This document shows positions 43,171 to 51,956 of a stretch of 64,000 nt of DNA, piece after piece (position 1 is the first letter of the stretch; each line of letters starts with the position of its first letter). Source of the stretch: Pseudomonas viridiflava (lineage in GTDB: Bacteria > Pseudomonadota > Gammaproteobacteria > Pseudomonadales > Pseudomonadaceae); NCBI RefSeq assembly GCF_900573885.1, contig NZ_UPSE01000205.1, positions 54,991 to 118,990 on the forward strand. The letters run 5' to 3'. Under the pieces are notes generated by a model, which was not told the DNA's origin, ran no database searches, and worked only from the letters and a program-made list of their open reading frames with translations. Made by a program: the position numbers and the translations under genes.

Positions 43171-43333
43171 TCCGAGCCTGGCCGCAAGGCCTGCGTGTTT
43201 GCCATTACGACCCTAAACCTGAGCAAGACGGATGCGAGTACCCGAAAAGGGCGCGCGGTTGAATGACCGCCAATAGCCCGAGCGGCTCGCAATCCCGGCC
43301 AGGTTTTTACCCTCAAGCCATGAGGCTGTTTAC
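43171..43333 (+). promoter_or_regulatory. trpE leader region
   Basis: 163 bases with several pairing options: GGCC-GCAA-GGCC at 43181-43192; GCCTGGCC (43177-43184) with GGCCAGG just before TTTTTA near 43304-43309; and CCTCA (43311-43315) with TGAGG (43321-43325), which covers the trpE ribosome site. A five-codon frame ATG...TGA (43320-43337) overlaps the trpE ATG. I could not fold one clear terminator by eye. Confidence 0.5.
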
Positions 43334-44836
43334 ATGATCCGCGAAGAATTCCTGCGCCTGGCCGCTGACGGCTACAACCGCATTCCCCTTGCCTGCGAAA
43401 CCCTGGCCGACTTCGACACGCCGATGTCGATCTACCTCAAGCTGGCCGACCAACCTAACTCCTATTTGCTCGAGTCCGTACAGGGCGGCGAAAAATGGGG
43501 GCGTTATTCGATGATTGGCCTGCCGTGCCGCACCGTGCTGCGTGTGCATGGCCATCACATCAGCGTGACCCACGACGGCGTCGAGATCGAAAGCCTGGAA
43601 AGTGAAGACCCGCTGGCCTTCGTCGAAACCTTCAAAGCCCGTTACAACGTGCCGACCATTGCCGGCCTGCCGCGCTTCAACGGCGGCCTTGTTGGCTACT
43701 TCGGTTACGACTGCGTGCGCTATGTGGAAAAACGCCTGGGCGCCTGTCCGAACCCGGACCCAATTGGCGTGCCGGACATTCTGCTGATGGTGTCCGACGC
43801 CGTGGTGGTGTTCGACAACCTGGCCGGCAAGATGCACGCGATTGTGCTGGCCGATCCGGCGCAAGCTGACGCGTATGAAAACGGTCTGGCGCAACTGGAA
43901 GAACTGCTGGAAAAACTGCGCCAGCCGATCACCCCGCGCCGTGGTCTGGACTTCACCAAAGAGTCCGGCATCGAGCCGAATTTCCGCTCCAGCTTTACCC
44001 GCGAGGACTACGAGCGGTCGGTCGACACCATCAAGGAATACATCCTTGCGGGCGACTGCATGCAAGTGGTGCCTTCGCAGCGCATGTCCATCGACTTCAA
44101 AGCCGCGCCTATCGACTTGTACCGGGCGCTGCGCTGCTTTAACCCGACGCCTTATATGTACTTCTTCAACTTCGGCGATTTCCATGTGGTCGGCAGTTCG
44201 CCGGAAGTGCTGGTGCGGGTTGAAGACAACCTGATTACCGTGCGCCCCATCGCCGGCACGCGCCCGCGTGGCGCCACCGAAGAGGCCGACCGCGCACTGG
44301 AAGAAGACCTGCTGGCCGACGCCAAGGAAATTGCCGAGCACCTGATGCTGATCGACCTTGGGCGCAACGATACCGGTCGGGTTTCCGAAATCGGTACGGT
44401 AAAGCTCACCGAAAAAATGGTGATCGAGCGCTATTCCAATGTGATGCACATCGTCTCCAACGTCACCGGCCAATTGAAGAGCGGGCTGACGGCCATGGAC
44501 GCGCTGCGGGCGATTTTGCCGGCGGGCACGTTGTCCGGAGCGCCGAAAATTCGCGCCATGGAAATCATCGACGAGCTGGAGCCGGTCAAGCGCGGCGTGT
44601 ACGGCGGCGCGGTGGGTTACCTCGCCTGGAACGGCAACATGGACACCGCCATCGCCATTCGGACCGCGGTCATCAAAAACGGTGAGCTGCATGTGCAAGC
44701 CGGTGGCGGCATTGTTGCCGATTCGGTGCCGGCGCTGGAGTGGGAAGAAACGCTGAACAAGCGCCGCGCCATGTTCCGCGCGGTCGCGCTGGCTGAGCAG
44801 ACCGTTCCCACTTCTTCCACCGCCACCGACGCCTAA
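43334..44836 (+). CDS. trpE: Anthranilate synthase component I
   Basis: Makes anthranilate from chorismate with TrpG. 500 residues. The feedback site LLESVQ is near residue 49, and the chorismate-binding core has [19 protein letters not shown] and [12 protein letters not shown]. Twelve bases before trpG, so trpE and trpGDC look like one operon here, unlike P. aeruginosa. GAGG precedes the ATG but can be masked by a hairpin. Confidence 0.97.
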   Translation: MIREEFLRLAADGYNRIPLACETLADFDTPMSIYLKLADQPNSYLLESVQGGEKWGRYSMIGLPCRTVLRVHGHHISVTHDGVEIESLESEDPLAFVETFKARYNVPTIAGLPRFNGGLVGYFGYDCVRYVEKRLGACPNPDPIGVPDILLMVSDAVVVFDNLAGKMHAIVLADPAQADAYENGLAQLEELLEKLRQPITPRRGLDFTKESGIEPNFRSSFTREDYERSVDTIKEYILAGDCMQVVPSQRMSIDFKAAPIDLYRALRCFNPTPYMYFFNFGDFHVVGSSPEVLVRVEDNLITVRPIAGTRPRGATEEADRALEEDLLADAKEIAEHLMLIDLGRNDTGRVSEIGTVKLTEKMVIERYSNVMHIVSNVTGQLKSGLTAMDALRAILPAGTLSGAPKIRAMEIIDELEPVKRGVYGGAVGYLAWNGNMDTAIAIRTAVIKNGELHVQAGGGIVADSVPALEWEETLNKRRAMFRAVALAEQTVPTSSTATDA

Positions 44837-44848
44837 GGAGCACTTGCC

Positions 44849-45445
44849 ATGCTGTTAATGATCGACAACTACGACTCCTTTACCTACAACGTCGTGCAGT
44901 ACCTGGGCGAGTTGGGCGCGGACGTAAAAGTGGTGCGCAACGATGAGCTCAGCGTGGCTGACGTCGAAGCGCTGAAGCCGGAACGCATCGTGGTATCGCC
45001 CGGCCCGTGCACGCCGAGCGAAGCGGGTATTTCCATCGAAGCCATCGAAGATTTCGGCGGCAAACTGCCGATTCTCGGCGTGTGCCTGGGCCATCAAAGC
45101 ATCGGCCAGGCGTTCGGCGGCGATGTGGTGCGCGCCCGCCAGGTCATGCACGGCAAAACCAGCGCGGTGTACCACAACAACACCGGCGTGTTCGAAGGCT
45201 TGAACAACCCGCTGACCGTGACCCGCTACCATTCGTTGGTGGTCAAGCTGGACACCTTGCCCGACTGCCTGGAAGTCACGGCCTGGACCCAGCACGAAGA
45301 CGGCTCGGTGGATGAAATCATGGGCCTGCGCCATAAGACCCTGAACATTGAAGGCGTGCAGTTCCACCCTGAATCGATTCTGTCGGAACAGGGCCACGAG
45401 CTGTTTGCCAACTTCCTCAAACAAAGCGGGGGCGTGCGCGCATGA
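44849..45445 (+). CDS. trpG: Anthranilate synthase component II (glutamine amidotransferase)
   Basis: Supplies ammonia from glutamine to TrpE. 198 residues; nucleophile C79 in [11 protein letters not shown], and the His-Glu pair in QFHPESIL near the C-terminus. Overlaps trpD by four bases. GGAG eight bases upstream. Confidence 0.97.
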   Translation: MLLMIDNYDSFTYNVVQYLGELGADVKVVRNDELSVADVEALKPERIVVSPGPCTPSEAGISIEAIEDFGGKLPILGVCLGHQSIGQAFGGDVVRARQVMHGKTSAVYHNNTGVFEGLNNPLTVTRYHSLVVKLDTLPDCLEVTAWTQHEDGSVDEIMGLRHKTLNIEGVQFHPESILSEQGHELFANFLKQSGGVRA

Positions 45446-46491
45446 ACATCAAAGAAGCCCTCAACCGTGTGGTCGCTCAGCTCGACCTGACCACCGAAGA
45501 AATGCAGGACGTCATGCGCGAAATCATGACCGGGCAGTGCACCGACGCGCAGATCGGTGCCTTCCTGATGGGCATGCGCATGAAGAGCGAAACCATTGAC
45601 GAGATCGTCGGCGCCGTCGCGGTCATGCGCGAACTGGCGGCTCAGGTTGAATTGCCAACGCTCAAGCATGTGGTCGACGTAGTCGGTACCGGCGGCGATG
45701 GCGCCAACATTTTCAACGTTTCCACGGCGGCGGCTTTTGTTGTGGCGGCGGCCGGCGGCAAGGTGGCCAAACATGGCAACCGTGCGGTGTCGGGGAAAAG
45801 CGGCAGCGCCGATCTGCTTGAAGCGGCGGGCATCTTTCTGGAACTGACGCCGGTGCAGGTGGCGCGTTGCATCGACAGCGTGGGCGTCGGCTTTATGTTC
45901 GCGCAGGTGCACCACAAGGCAATGAAATACGCCGCCGGCCCGCGCCGAGAAATGGGCCTGCGCACCTTGTTCAACATGCTCGGCCCGCTGACCAACCCCG
46001 CCGGTGTGAAGCACCAGGTGGTCGGCGTGTTTAGCCAGGAACTGTGCCGTCCGCTCGCCGAAGTGCTCAAGCGTCTGGGCAGCGAGCACATTCTGGTGGT
46101 GCATTCACGTGATGGGCTGGATGAATTCAGCCTGGCAGCGCCCACCCATGTGGCCGAACTCAAAGACGGTCAGATCAGCGAATACGACGTGCGTCCGGAA
46201 GATTTCGGCATTACCAGCCAAACGCTCATGGGGCTGGAAGTAGCCAGCCCGGCTGCGTCCCTGGAGCTGATTCGCGATGCCCTCGGCCGGCGAAAAACCG
46301 AGGCAGGCAGGAAGGCTGGCGACTTGATCGTGCTTAATGCGGGCGCGGCCCTGTATGCCGCCGATTTAGCGACTAGCCTGCATGAAGGGGTGCAGTTGGC
46401 CCACGACGCGCTGCACACCGGTTTGGCGCGCGAAAAAATGGAAGAGTTGGCCTCGTTTACGGCGGTGTTCCGCCAGGAGAATCAAGCGTGA
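45442..46491 (+). CDS. trpD: Anthranilate phosphoribosyltransferase
   Basis: Joins anthranilate to PRPP. 349 residues with the PRPP site [15 protein letters not shown] and [19 protein letters not shown]. Overlaps both trpG (ATGA) and trpC (GTGA), so the three are coupled. Confidence 0.97.
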   Translation: MNIKEALNRVVAQLDLTTEEMQDVMREIMTGQCTDAQIGAFLMGMRMKSETIDEIVGAVAVMRELAAQVELPTLKHVVDVVGTGGDGANIFNVSTAAAFVVAAAGGKVAKHGNRAVSGKSGSADLLEAAGIFLELTPVQVARCIDSVGVGFMFAQVHHKAMKYAAGPRREMGLRTLFNMLGPLTNPAGVKHQVVGVFSQELCRPLAEVLKRLGSEHILVVHSRDGLDEFSLAAPTHVAELKDGQISEYDVRPEDFGITSQTLMGLEVASPAASLELIRDALGRRKTEAGRKAGDLIVLNAGAALYAADLATSLHEGVQLAHDALHTGLAREKMEELASFTAVFRQENQA

Positions 46492-47315
46492 GTGTGCCTA
46501 CCGTCCTGGAAAAAATTCTGGCCCGTAAAGTCGAAGAAGTCGCCGCTCGCCGTGCAGTGGTGAGCCTGGCCGAGCTGGAGCAACAGGCCCGTACGGCCGA
46601 TGCGCCACGCGGTTTTGCAGCCGCACTGCTGGAAGCGGCCAAGCGCAAAGAGCCGGGCGTGATCGCCGAAATCAAAAAAGCCTCGCCCAGCAAAGGCGTG
46701 CTGCGCGAAGACTTCGACCCGGTGGCCATCGCCCAGAGCTACGAAGCGGGCGGCGCGGCGTGCTTGTCGGTGCTGACCGATATCGACTTCTTTCAGGGCG
46801 CCGATCACTACCTGCAGCAAGCCCGCGCGGCCTGTGGCCTGCCGGTGATTCGCAAAGACTTCATGATCGACCCGTACCAGATCGTCGAAGCACGGGCGCT
46901 GGGGGCGGATTGCATTCTGCTGATCGTCTCGGCGCTGGACGACGTGCGCATGGCCGAGCTGGCGGCGGTGGCCAAGTCGGTCAACCTCGACATTCTGGTG
47001 GAAGTGCACGACGGCGAAGAACTCGACCGCGCCTTGAAGGTGCTCGACACGCCACTGGTGGGCGTTAACAACCGCAACCTGCACACCTTCGAAGTGAGCC
47101 TGGAAACCACGCTGGATTTGCTGCCGCGTATTCCGCGTGACCGCATGGTGGTGACCGAGAGCGGCATCCTTAATCGCGCCGACGTGGAGCTGATGGAAAT
47201 CAGCAACGTGTACGGCTTCCTGGTAGGCGAGGCGTTTATGCGCGCGGCCAACCCGGGGCAGGAATTGCAGCGGTTGTTTTTCCCGGAGCGTAAAGGGCCG
47301 GTGAGTATCGATTGA
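46488..47315 (+). CDS. trpC: Indole-3-glycerol phosphate synthase
   Basis: Closes the indole ring. 275-residue TIM barrel with [12 protein letters not shown] and [11 protein letters not shown], which hold catalytic lysines, and GVNNRNL. Monofunctional, with no TrpF fused. GTG start inside the trpD stop. The remaining genes trpA, trpB and trpF are not in the window. Confidence 0.97.
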   Translation: MSVPTVLEKILARKVEEVAARRAVVSLAELEQQARTADAPRGFAAALLEAAKRKEPGVIAEIKKASPSKGVLREDFDPVAIAQSYEAGGAACLSVLTDIDFFQGADHYLQQARAACGLPVIRKDFMIDPYQIVEARALGADCILLIVSALDDVRMAELAAVAKSVNLDILVEVHDGEELDRALKVLDTPLVGVNNRNLHTFEVSLETTLDLLPRIPRDRMVVTESGILNRADVELMEISNVYGFLVGEAFMRAANPGQELQRLFFPERKGPVSID

Positions 47316-47333
47316 TCTGGCGTTTCGCCCAAC

Positions 47334-47392
47334 AAAAACGCGAACAATAAAAAGGCCAGCTCGCAGCTGGCCTTTTTATTGTTCGCGTTTTT
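47334..47392. terminator. Bidirectional terminator between trpC and vfr
   Basis: A perfect 27-base inverted repeat with a five-base centre (TCGCA). The GGCCAGC core is flanked by AAAAA/TTTTT and again by a terminal AAAAACGCG/CGCGTTTTT, so both genes get a hairpin plus U run. Confidence 0.93.
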
Positions 47393-47409
47393 ATCCGAGC
47401 CTTATGGGC

Positions 47410-48054
47410 TTAGCGGGTGCCGAACACCACCATGGTTTTACCTTTGACGTTGACCAGGCCTTGTTCTTCAAGCGCCTTGAGGACACGTCCGACCATTTCC
47501 CGCGAGCAACCGACGATACGGCCGATTTCCTGACGGGTGATTTTGATCTGCATACCGTCCGGGTGAGTCATGGCGTCGGGCTGTTTGCACAGGTCCAACA
47601 AGGTGCGCGCAACGCGGCCGGTAACGTCGAGAAACGCCAGGTCGCCCACTTTGCGGGTGGTGTTGCGCAAGCGTTCAGCCATCTGGCTGCCCAACGCGTA
47701 AAGAATGTCGGGGTCTTGCTGGGTGAGTTCGCGGAACTTGGCGTAGCTCAGTTCAGCCACTTCGCATTCGGTTTTCGCCCGCACCCACGCGCTGCGTTCT
47801 TTCTCGATACCGTCTTTTTCAAACAGACCCATTTCGCCGAAGAAGTCGCCCGAATTGAGATAGGCGATGATCATTTCGCGACCGTCATCATCTTCAATAA
47901 GAATGGTGACCGAGCCTTTAACAATAAAGAACAACGTCTCGCCACGATCGCCTGCGTAGATGATGGTGCTTTTGGCGGTGTAACGACGGCGATGACAATG
48001 CGCGAGCAGTTTGTCGATGTTCTTGATTTTTGGTGTGAGAGTTATAGCTACCAT
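47410..48054 (-). CDS. vfr: Vfr, cyclic-AMP receptor protein homologue
   Basis: Global regulator of 214 residues. The cAMP-binding barrel includes [11 protein letters not shown] and the phosphate-binding ERSAWVRA. The C-terminal winged helix-turn-helix has [21 protein letters not shown]. Gene place (next to trpC and divergent from an OsmC-like gene) equals PA0652. In P. aeruginosa Vfr controls virulence genes; other pseudomonads use it more narrowly. Confidence 0.95.
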   Translation of the reverse strand: MVAITLTPKIKNIDKLLAHCHRRRYTAKSTIIYAGDRGETLFFIVKGSVTILIEDDDGREMIIAYLNSGDFFGEMGLFEKDGIEKERSAWVRAKTECEVAELSYAKFRELTQQDPDILYALGSQMAERLRNTTRKVGDLAFLDVTGRVARTLLDLCKQPDAMTHPDGMQIKITRQEIGRIVGCSREMVGRVLKALEEQGLVNVKGKTMVVFGTR

Positions 48055-48290
48055 GCCCTAGCCCCGAAGAAAAATAAGATGCAACCCTTTGTCTAGCAGC
48101 AATTTTTTTATGAGTTATTCGAGCAAGTGTGCCAGTAAATTGTCGTCAGCTTAACAGACACTCATGGCCGTTGATCGGTTTTGAGACGTGGCTAACAGTG
48201 GCAGCTATCTATCGACGTGTCTGGCTTGAGTAAGTTGGTCTATTAGCCTGTGCTAAGCTGCCCGTCCCTTTTAACAGCGGAGGCGTGGCA

Positions 48291-48713
48291 ATGAAAGCGC
48301 GGATTCAGTGGGCTGGCGAAGCTCTTTTTCTCGGTGAGTCTGGCAGCGGCCATGTTGTCGTCATGGATGGCCCGCCCGAGAGCGGCGGACGCAACCTGGG
48401 CGTGCGTCCCATGGAGATGGTGCTTATTGGTCTGGGCGGCTGCACCAACTACGACGTCGTCAGCATCCTGAAAAAATCCCGACAACCGGTTGAGAGCTGC
48501 GAAGCGTTTCTTGAAGCCGAACGGGCCAGTGAAGAACCAAAAGTGTTCACCAAGATTCACGTGCACTTTGTGGTCAAGGGCCGTGGCCTGAAGGAAGCGC
48601 AGGTCAAACGCGCCGTCGAACTCTCCGCGGAGAAGTACTGCTCGGCCTCGATCATGCTGGGTCGTGGCGGCGTGGAAATTACCCACGACTACGAAATCAT
48701 CGAACTGGGCTGA
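48291..48713 (+). CDS. OsmC-family protein, YhfA-like
   Basis: A 140-residue OsmC-fold protein close to E. coli YhfA, which is also beside crp. Conserved cysteines are in GLGGCTNYDVV and EKYCSASIML. Family members reduce organic peroxides, but YhfA itself is unassigned. I used the ATG at 48291, seven bases after GGAGG, rather than the GTG two codons earlier. Confidence 0.88.
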   Translation: MKARIQWAGEALFLGESGSGHVVVMDGPPESGGRNLGVRPMEMVLIGLGGCTNYDVVSILKKSRQPVESCEAFLEAERASEEPKVFTKIHVHFVVKGRGLKEAQVKRAVELSAEKYCSASIMLGRGGVEITHDYEIIELG

Positions 48714-48976
48714 AGCCGACACCGAGCCTTCACAAAAGCGGCGCACACTGGCCCGCATCACGTTGGCCGCAATGGCGCTGGCAGCCGCCAGCCGACCTCT
48801 GCATAATGGCGCCCCTTTTTCCGGGGCGTCGCGCCTTACAAGCGGCGCCGCGTACCCATACCCAAAATCGCCAAAGCGAAGAGGTGTTAACCGTCCTACG
48901 CAGCTGTGTTGTTCACAACTGACGGGCATGCTCGATCACGCGGCCTCGCCGCATCGTTAAAAGAGAGTTACTAACG

Positions 48977-49771
48977 GTGAAAAGCAAACTCAAGCTCCAC
49001 GGGTTCAATAACCTGACGAAGACCTTGAGCTTCAACATTTATGACATCTGCTACGCGGAAACGCCGGAAGACCAGCAGGCCTACGTTCAGTACATCAATA
49101 CCGAGTACGACGCAGCGCGGCTGACGCAGATTCTCACGGATGTTGTCGACATTATCGGTGCCAATATCCTCAACATCGCCCGCCAGGATTACGATCCGCA
49201 AGGCGCCAGCGTGACCATTCTGATCTCCGAACAACCGGTCACGCCGACTGAGAGCCAGATCGAGGAATCCCCCGGCCCACTGCCCGATACCATTCTGGCG
49301 CACCTGGATAAAAGCCATATCACCGTGCATACCTACCCGGAAATTCATCCGGTGGACGGCATTGCGACGTTCCGTGTGGATATCGACGTCTCGACTTGCG
49401 GTGTGATCTCGCCGCTAAAAGCGCTCAACTACCTGATTCACCAGTTCGACTCCGACATCGTCACCGTCGACTACCGCGTGCGCGGCTTCACCCGCGACGT
49501 GCAGGGCAAGAAGCACTTCATCGACCACGAGATCAACTCGATCCAGAACTACCTCTCCGACGACACGCAATCGGCCTATCAAATGACCGACGTGAACGTT
49601 TACCAGGAGAACCTGTTTCACACCAAAATGCTGCTCAAAGAGTTCGAGCTGGATAACTACCTGTTTGGCGATGCCACGCAGAACCTGTCGGCCGAACAGC
49701 GCGAGACCGTGACCAAGCGGGTTAAGCACGAGATGCTGGAGATCTTCTACGCCAGGAACATGGTGGGCTAA
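48977..49771 (+). CDS. speD: S-adenosylmethionine decarboxylase proenzyme
   Basis: Makes decarboxylated SAM for spermidine synthesis. 264 residues, of the long E. coli type. Self-cleavage should fall between K112 and S113 in [12 protein letters not shown], with S113 turned into pyruvoyl. The GTG start has only a weak AGAGAG. The 263-base region upstream has a possible -10 TGCATAAT near 48798 and no gene. A structured repeat and terminator follow. Confidence 0.96.
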   Translation: MKSKLKLHGFNNLTKTLSFNIYDICYAETPEDQQAYVQYINTEYDAARLTQILTDVVDIIGANILNIARQDYDPQGASVTILISEQPVTPTESQIEESPGPLPDTILAHLDKSHITVHTYPEIHPVDGIATFRVDIDVSTCGVISPLKALNYLIHQFDSDIVTVDYRVRGFTRDVQGKKHFIDHEINSIQNYLSDDTQSAYQMTDVNVYQENLFHTKMLLKEFELDNYLFGDATQNLSAEQRETVTKRVKHEMLEIFYARNMVG

Positions 49772-49776
49772 GCGAA

Positions 49777-49905
49777 CGGCTGCGCGTCGGCGGGGCTGCG
49801 TTAAAAACGTTTTTTGACTGCTCATGGGCTACAGCCCACTGCGCTTCAAAAAACGTTTTTGCCCGGGCCGTCTTGGCCTTGCCCCGCTCTAGCTCGCTCG
49901 TTCTG
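49777..49905 (+). repeat. Dispersed stem-loop repeat, copy 2 (downstream of speD)
   Basis: Match to 1982-2100. The arm 49803-49818 pairs with 49845-49860 (only the last base is unpaired), and TGGGC/GCCCA carries a TACA loop. Compared with copy 1 there is an extra GGGCCGTCTTGGCC-like insert after the right arm. Confidence 0.8.
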
Positions 49906-49952
49906 GATTTGCATGAGTCGCTGGGATCGAAAGGTCAAAAACAGACAAAAGA

Positions 49953-49980
49953 AAAGGCCGTTCAGTGAACGGCCTTTTTT
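49953..49980. terminator. Bidirectional terminator between speD and coq7
   Basis: AAAAGGCCGTTC-AGT-GAACGGCCTTTTTT: a nine-base GC-rich stem with A and T runs on its flanks, serving both convergent genes. Confidence 0.93.
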
Positions 49981-49993
49981 ATGCTGCAGGAAA

Positions 49994-50641
49994 TTAGATC
50001 CGATACGTACTTTTGGTCATCACCTTCGACAACAAGCTCATCCCGAACTTTACCGGTGCCGGAAAACGGAAGCCGCCGGCGTCCAGCGCGCTGGCCGAGT
50101 GTTGGGCTTCGTCGGTGAGCATCTGCTCCAGAATCGCCCGGGACTTTTCGTCTTCAGCGGGAATCTGCGTCAGGTGCTCATCCAGGTGTTTGCACACTTG
50201 ATCTTCAGTCGCCGCGACAAAACCGAGGCTGACTTTGTCGCTGATCAGACCGGCAACCGCGCCAACACCAAACGACAAACCGTAGAACACCGGATTGAGA
50301 ATGCTGGTATGGCTGCCAAGCTCGCGGATGCGTTGTTCGCACCAGGCAAGGTGGTCGATCTCTTCTTCGGCGGCGTGCTCCATGGCTTTGCGCACGTTGG
50401 GCAACCGGGCGGTCAACGCCTGGCCTTGGTACAGCGCCTGGGCGCAGACCTCGCCGGTGTGGTTGACGCGCATCAGGCCGGCAACGTGACGGGTGTCGTC
50501 GCGGCTGAGTTCGACGTCCGGCTGAGTCAGCCCTGGCGACGGCCGATACGGATGGCCGCTGAAGGGCAGCAACGTGCGCAAGGCGGCGTCAGCTTGCAGT
50601 AACAGGCGGTCGACAGGGGAGTAGTGGCGTTCGGTAGTCAC
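49994..50641 (-). CDS. coq7: 2-nonaprenyl-3-methyl-6-methoxy-1,4-benzoquinol hydroxylase Coq7
   Basis: Di-iron monooxygenase for the last hydroxylation in ubiquinone synthesis, in place of UbiF. 215 residues. Iron ligands lie in [29 protein letters not shown] and [12 protein letters not shown] start at 50641, seven bases after GGAGG; the ORF extends upstream but without a better site. Confidence 0.95.
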   Translation of the reverse strand: MTTERHYSPVDRLLLQADAALRTLLPFSGHPYRPSPGLTQPDVELSRDDTRHVAGLMRVNHTGEVCAQALYQGQALTARLPNVRKAMEHAAEEEIDHLAWCEQRIRELGSHTSILNPVFYGLSFGVGAVAGLISDKVSLGFVAATEDQVCKHLDEHLTQIPAEDEKSRAILEQMLTDEAQHSASALDAGGFRFPAPVKFGMSLLSKVMTKSTYRI

Positions 50642-50721
50642 AGGATTACCTCCGGAAAAGTCTTCGGGCAGTTTACTCCAATTCTTCTGCAAGACGGGCC
50701 GCTGGCAAGGCGCGCGGTCGG

Positions 50722-51522
50722 TCAAGGCAGTTCGCGGAGCACGCGAAAACCTAAAGCATAGTCATTGGTGCCTGGCTGCTTCAGGTCACGGAAGCTGCTG
50801 CGCAGGTAAGTGGGGCCGCTGTTCCAGGCGCCGCCGCGCACCGCGCGGGGGCTCTGGTCGAGAGGCCCGGCGGCTTGTTGCTCGCTGCCGTCAAAGGGTG
50901 TGACAAACCGCGAGGCGGTCCATTCCCACACGTTGCCGGCGGTGTCGTACAGGCCAAAGGCGTTGGGGGCGAATTGCCCGACCTGGCTGGTTTTGTATTG
51001 GTCCGAGCGCGGCGAGCCGCAACCGCGGCAGTGGGCGCGCGGTTGGTCTTCAGGGCTGTCGAGCTGCTCGCCCCACCAGTAGAAACCGCTGCTGCCACCA
51101 CGGGCGGCATATTCCCATTCGGCTTCGGTGGGTAAGCGATAACGCTGACCGGTACTTTTCGACAGCCATTGCAGGTAACTCTGCACATCAAACCAGGACA
51201 CATGGATCACCGGACGCTGCGCGGAAAGGCCCCAGCCTTCGTTGTCTGGTAACGGTTTGCCGGTGGCATCGGCGTACCGCTGCCAGTCGGCGAAGGTCAG
51301 CTCGAAGCGGCCAATGGCGAAGGCTTTGTGAATGGTGATCTGCCGCGCGGGCTGCTCGTTGTAATTGCCGCGCCCAGTGCTGTCGCCGAAGAGAAACTCG
51401 CCGGCTGGAACAGTTACAAGCTCGGGACCGGGCTCATTGCTGGCGAGGGTGTCGTGGAACGCTTCAACTGCGCAGGCGTTGCCGGCCAGCAGGGCGGCCA
51501 GGCCGAGGACGAAACCGCGCAT
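50722..51522 (-). CDS. Exported SUMF1/formylglycine-generating-enzyme-like protein, catalytic cysteines absent
   Basis: A 266-residue periplasmic protein. Signal peptide (about 1-19), then an FGE-sulfatase fold with [37 protein letters not shown] and [17 protein letters not shown]. In true FGE the last block carries two copper-binding cysteines; here that stretch has none, so formylglycine synthesis is unlikely. Relatives include PvdO. Its start overlaps the HIT gene stop by one base. Confidence 0.87.
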   Translation of the reverse strand: MRGFVLGLAALLAGNACAVEAFHDTLASNEPGPELVTVPAGEFLFGDSTGRGNYNEQPARQITIHKAFAIGRFELTFADWQRYADATGKPLPDNEGWGLSAQRPVIHVSWFDVQSYLQWLSKSTGQRYRLPTEAEWEYAARGGSSGFYWWGEQLDSPEDQPRAHCRGCGSPRSDQYKTSQVGQFAPNAFGLYDTAGNVWEWTASRFVTPFDGSEQQAAGPLDQSPRAVRGGAWNSGPTYLRSSFRDLKQPGTNDYALGFRVLRELP

Positions 51523-51860
51523 CAGCCCGGCGGCCAGGCCAGTTGGCGTTTGCCCAGCACATGCATATGGATGTGGTAAACGGTCTGCCCGCCATCCTCG
51601 TTGCAGTTCATCACCACGCGAAAGCCTTGCTCGCAGCCTTGTTCTTTTGCCAGGCGCTGGGCCGTGAAGAGCATGTGGCCGGTCAGGGCGCTGTCGTCTT
51701 CGGTGAGGTGATTGAGCGTGGCGATGTGCTTTTTCGGAATGACCAGAAAGTGCACGGGCGCCTGTGGGCCAATATCGTGAAACGCGACAACATGGTCGTC
51801 TTCATAGAGCTTGCGCGCGGGAATGTCCCCGGCGACGATCTTGCAGAACAGACAGTCCAC
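51522..51860 (-). CDS. HIT-family nucleotide-binding protein
   Basis: A 112-residue HINT/HinT-like hydrolase with the histidine triad HIHMHV near the C-terminus and CLFCKIVAGDIPA at the start. Such proteins cleave AMP-linked phosphoramidates. GTG start at 51860, eight bases after GGAG; the longer ORF upstream is spurious. Coupled to the SUMF-like gene by TGATG. Confidence 0.92.
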   Translation of the reverse strand: MDCLFCKIVAGDIPARKLYEDDHVVAFHDIGPQAPVHFLVIPKKHIATLNHLTEDDSALTGHMLFTAQRLAKEQGCEQGFRVVMNCNEDGGQTVYHIHMHVLGKRQLAWPPG

Positions 51861-51956
51861 GGACAGGTCTCCAGTTGGCGTTGGGAAGCCGGAGTTTAAC
51901 CATGCGAGCGGTGCACGGCGAGTGCGCAGGCTGAGTGGCAACAATAGGGAGTGTGT

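Noticed and set aside
43177..43309. Firm Rho-independent trp attenuator
   Set aside because: GCCTGGCC and GGCCAGG before TTTTTA can pair, but about 110 bases lie between the arms. I could not build a compact terminator by eye, so it is given only as a candidate region.
44837..44848. Tailocin or prophage remnant between trpE and trpG
   Set aside because: Only 12 bases, which include the trpG ribosome site.
50722..51522. Functional formylglycine-generating enzyme
   Set aside because: The last conserved block has no cysteines, so the call is limited to the fold.
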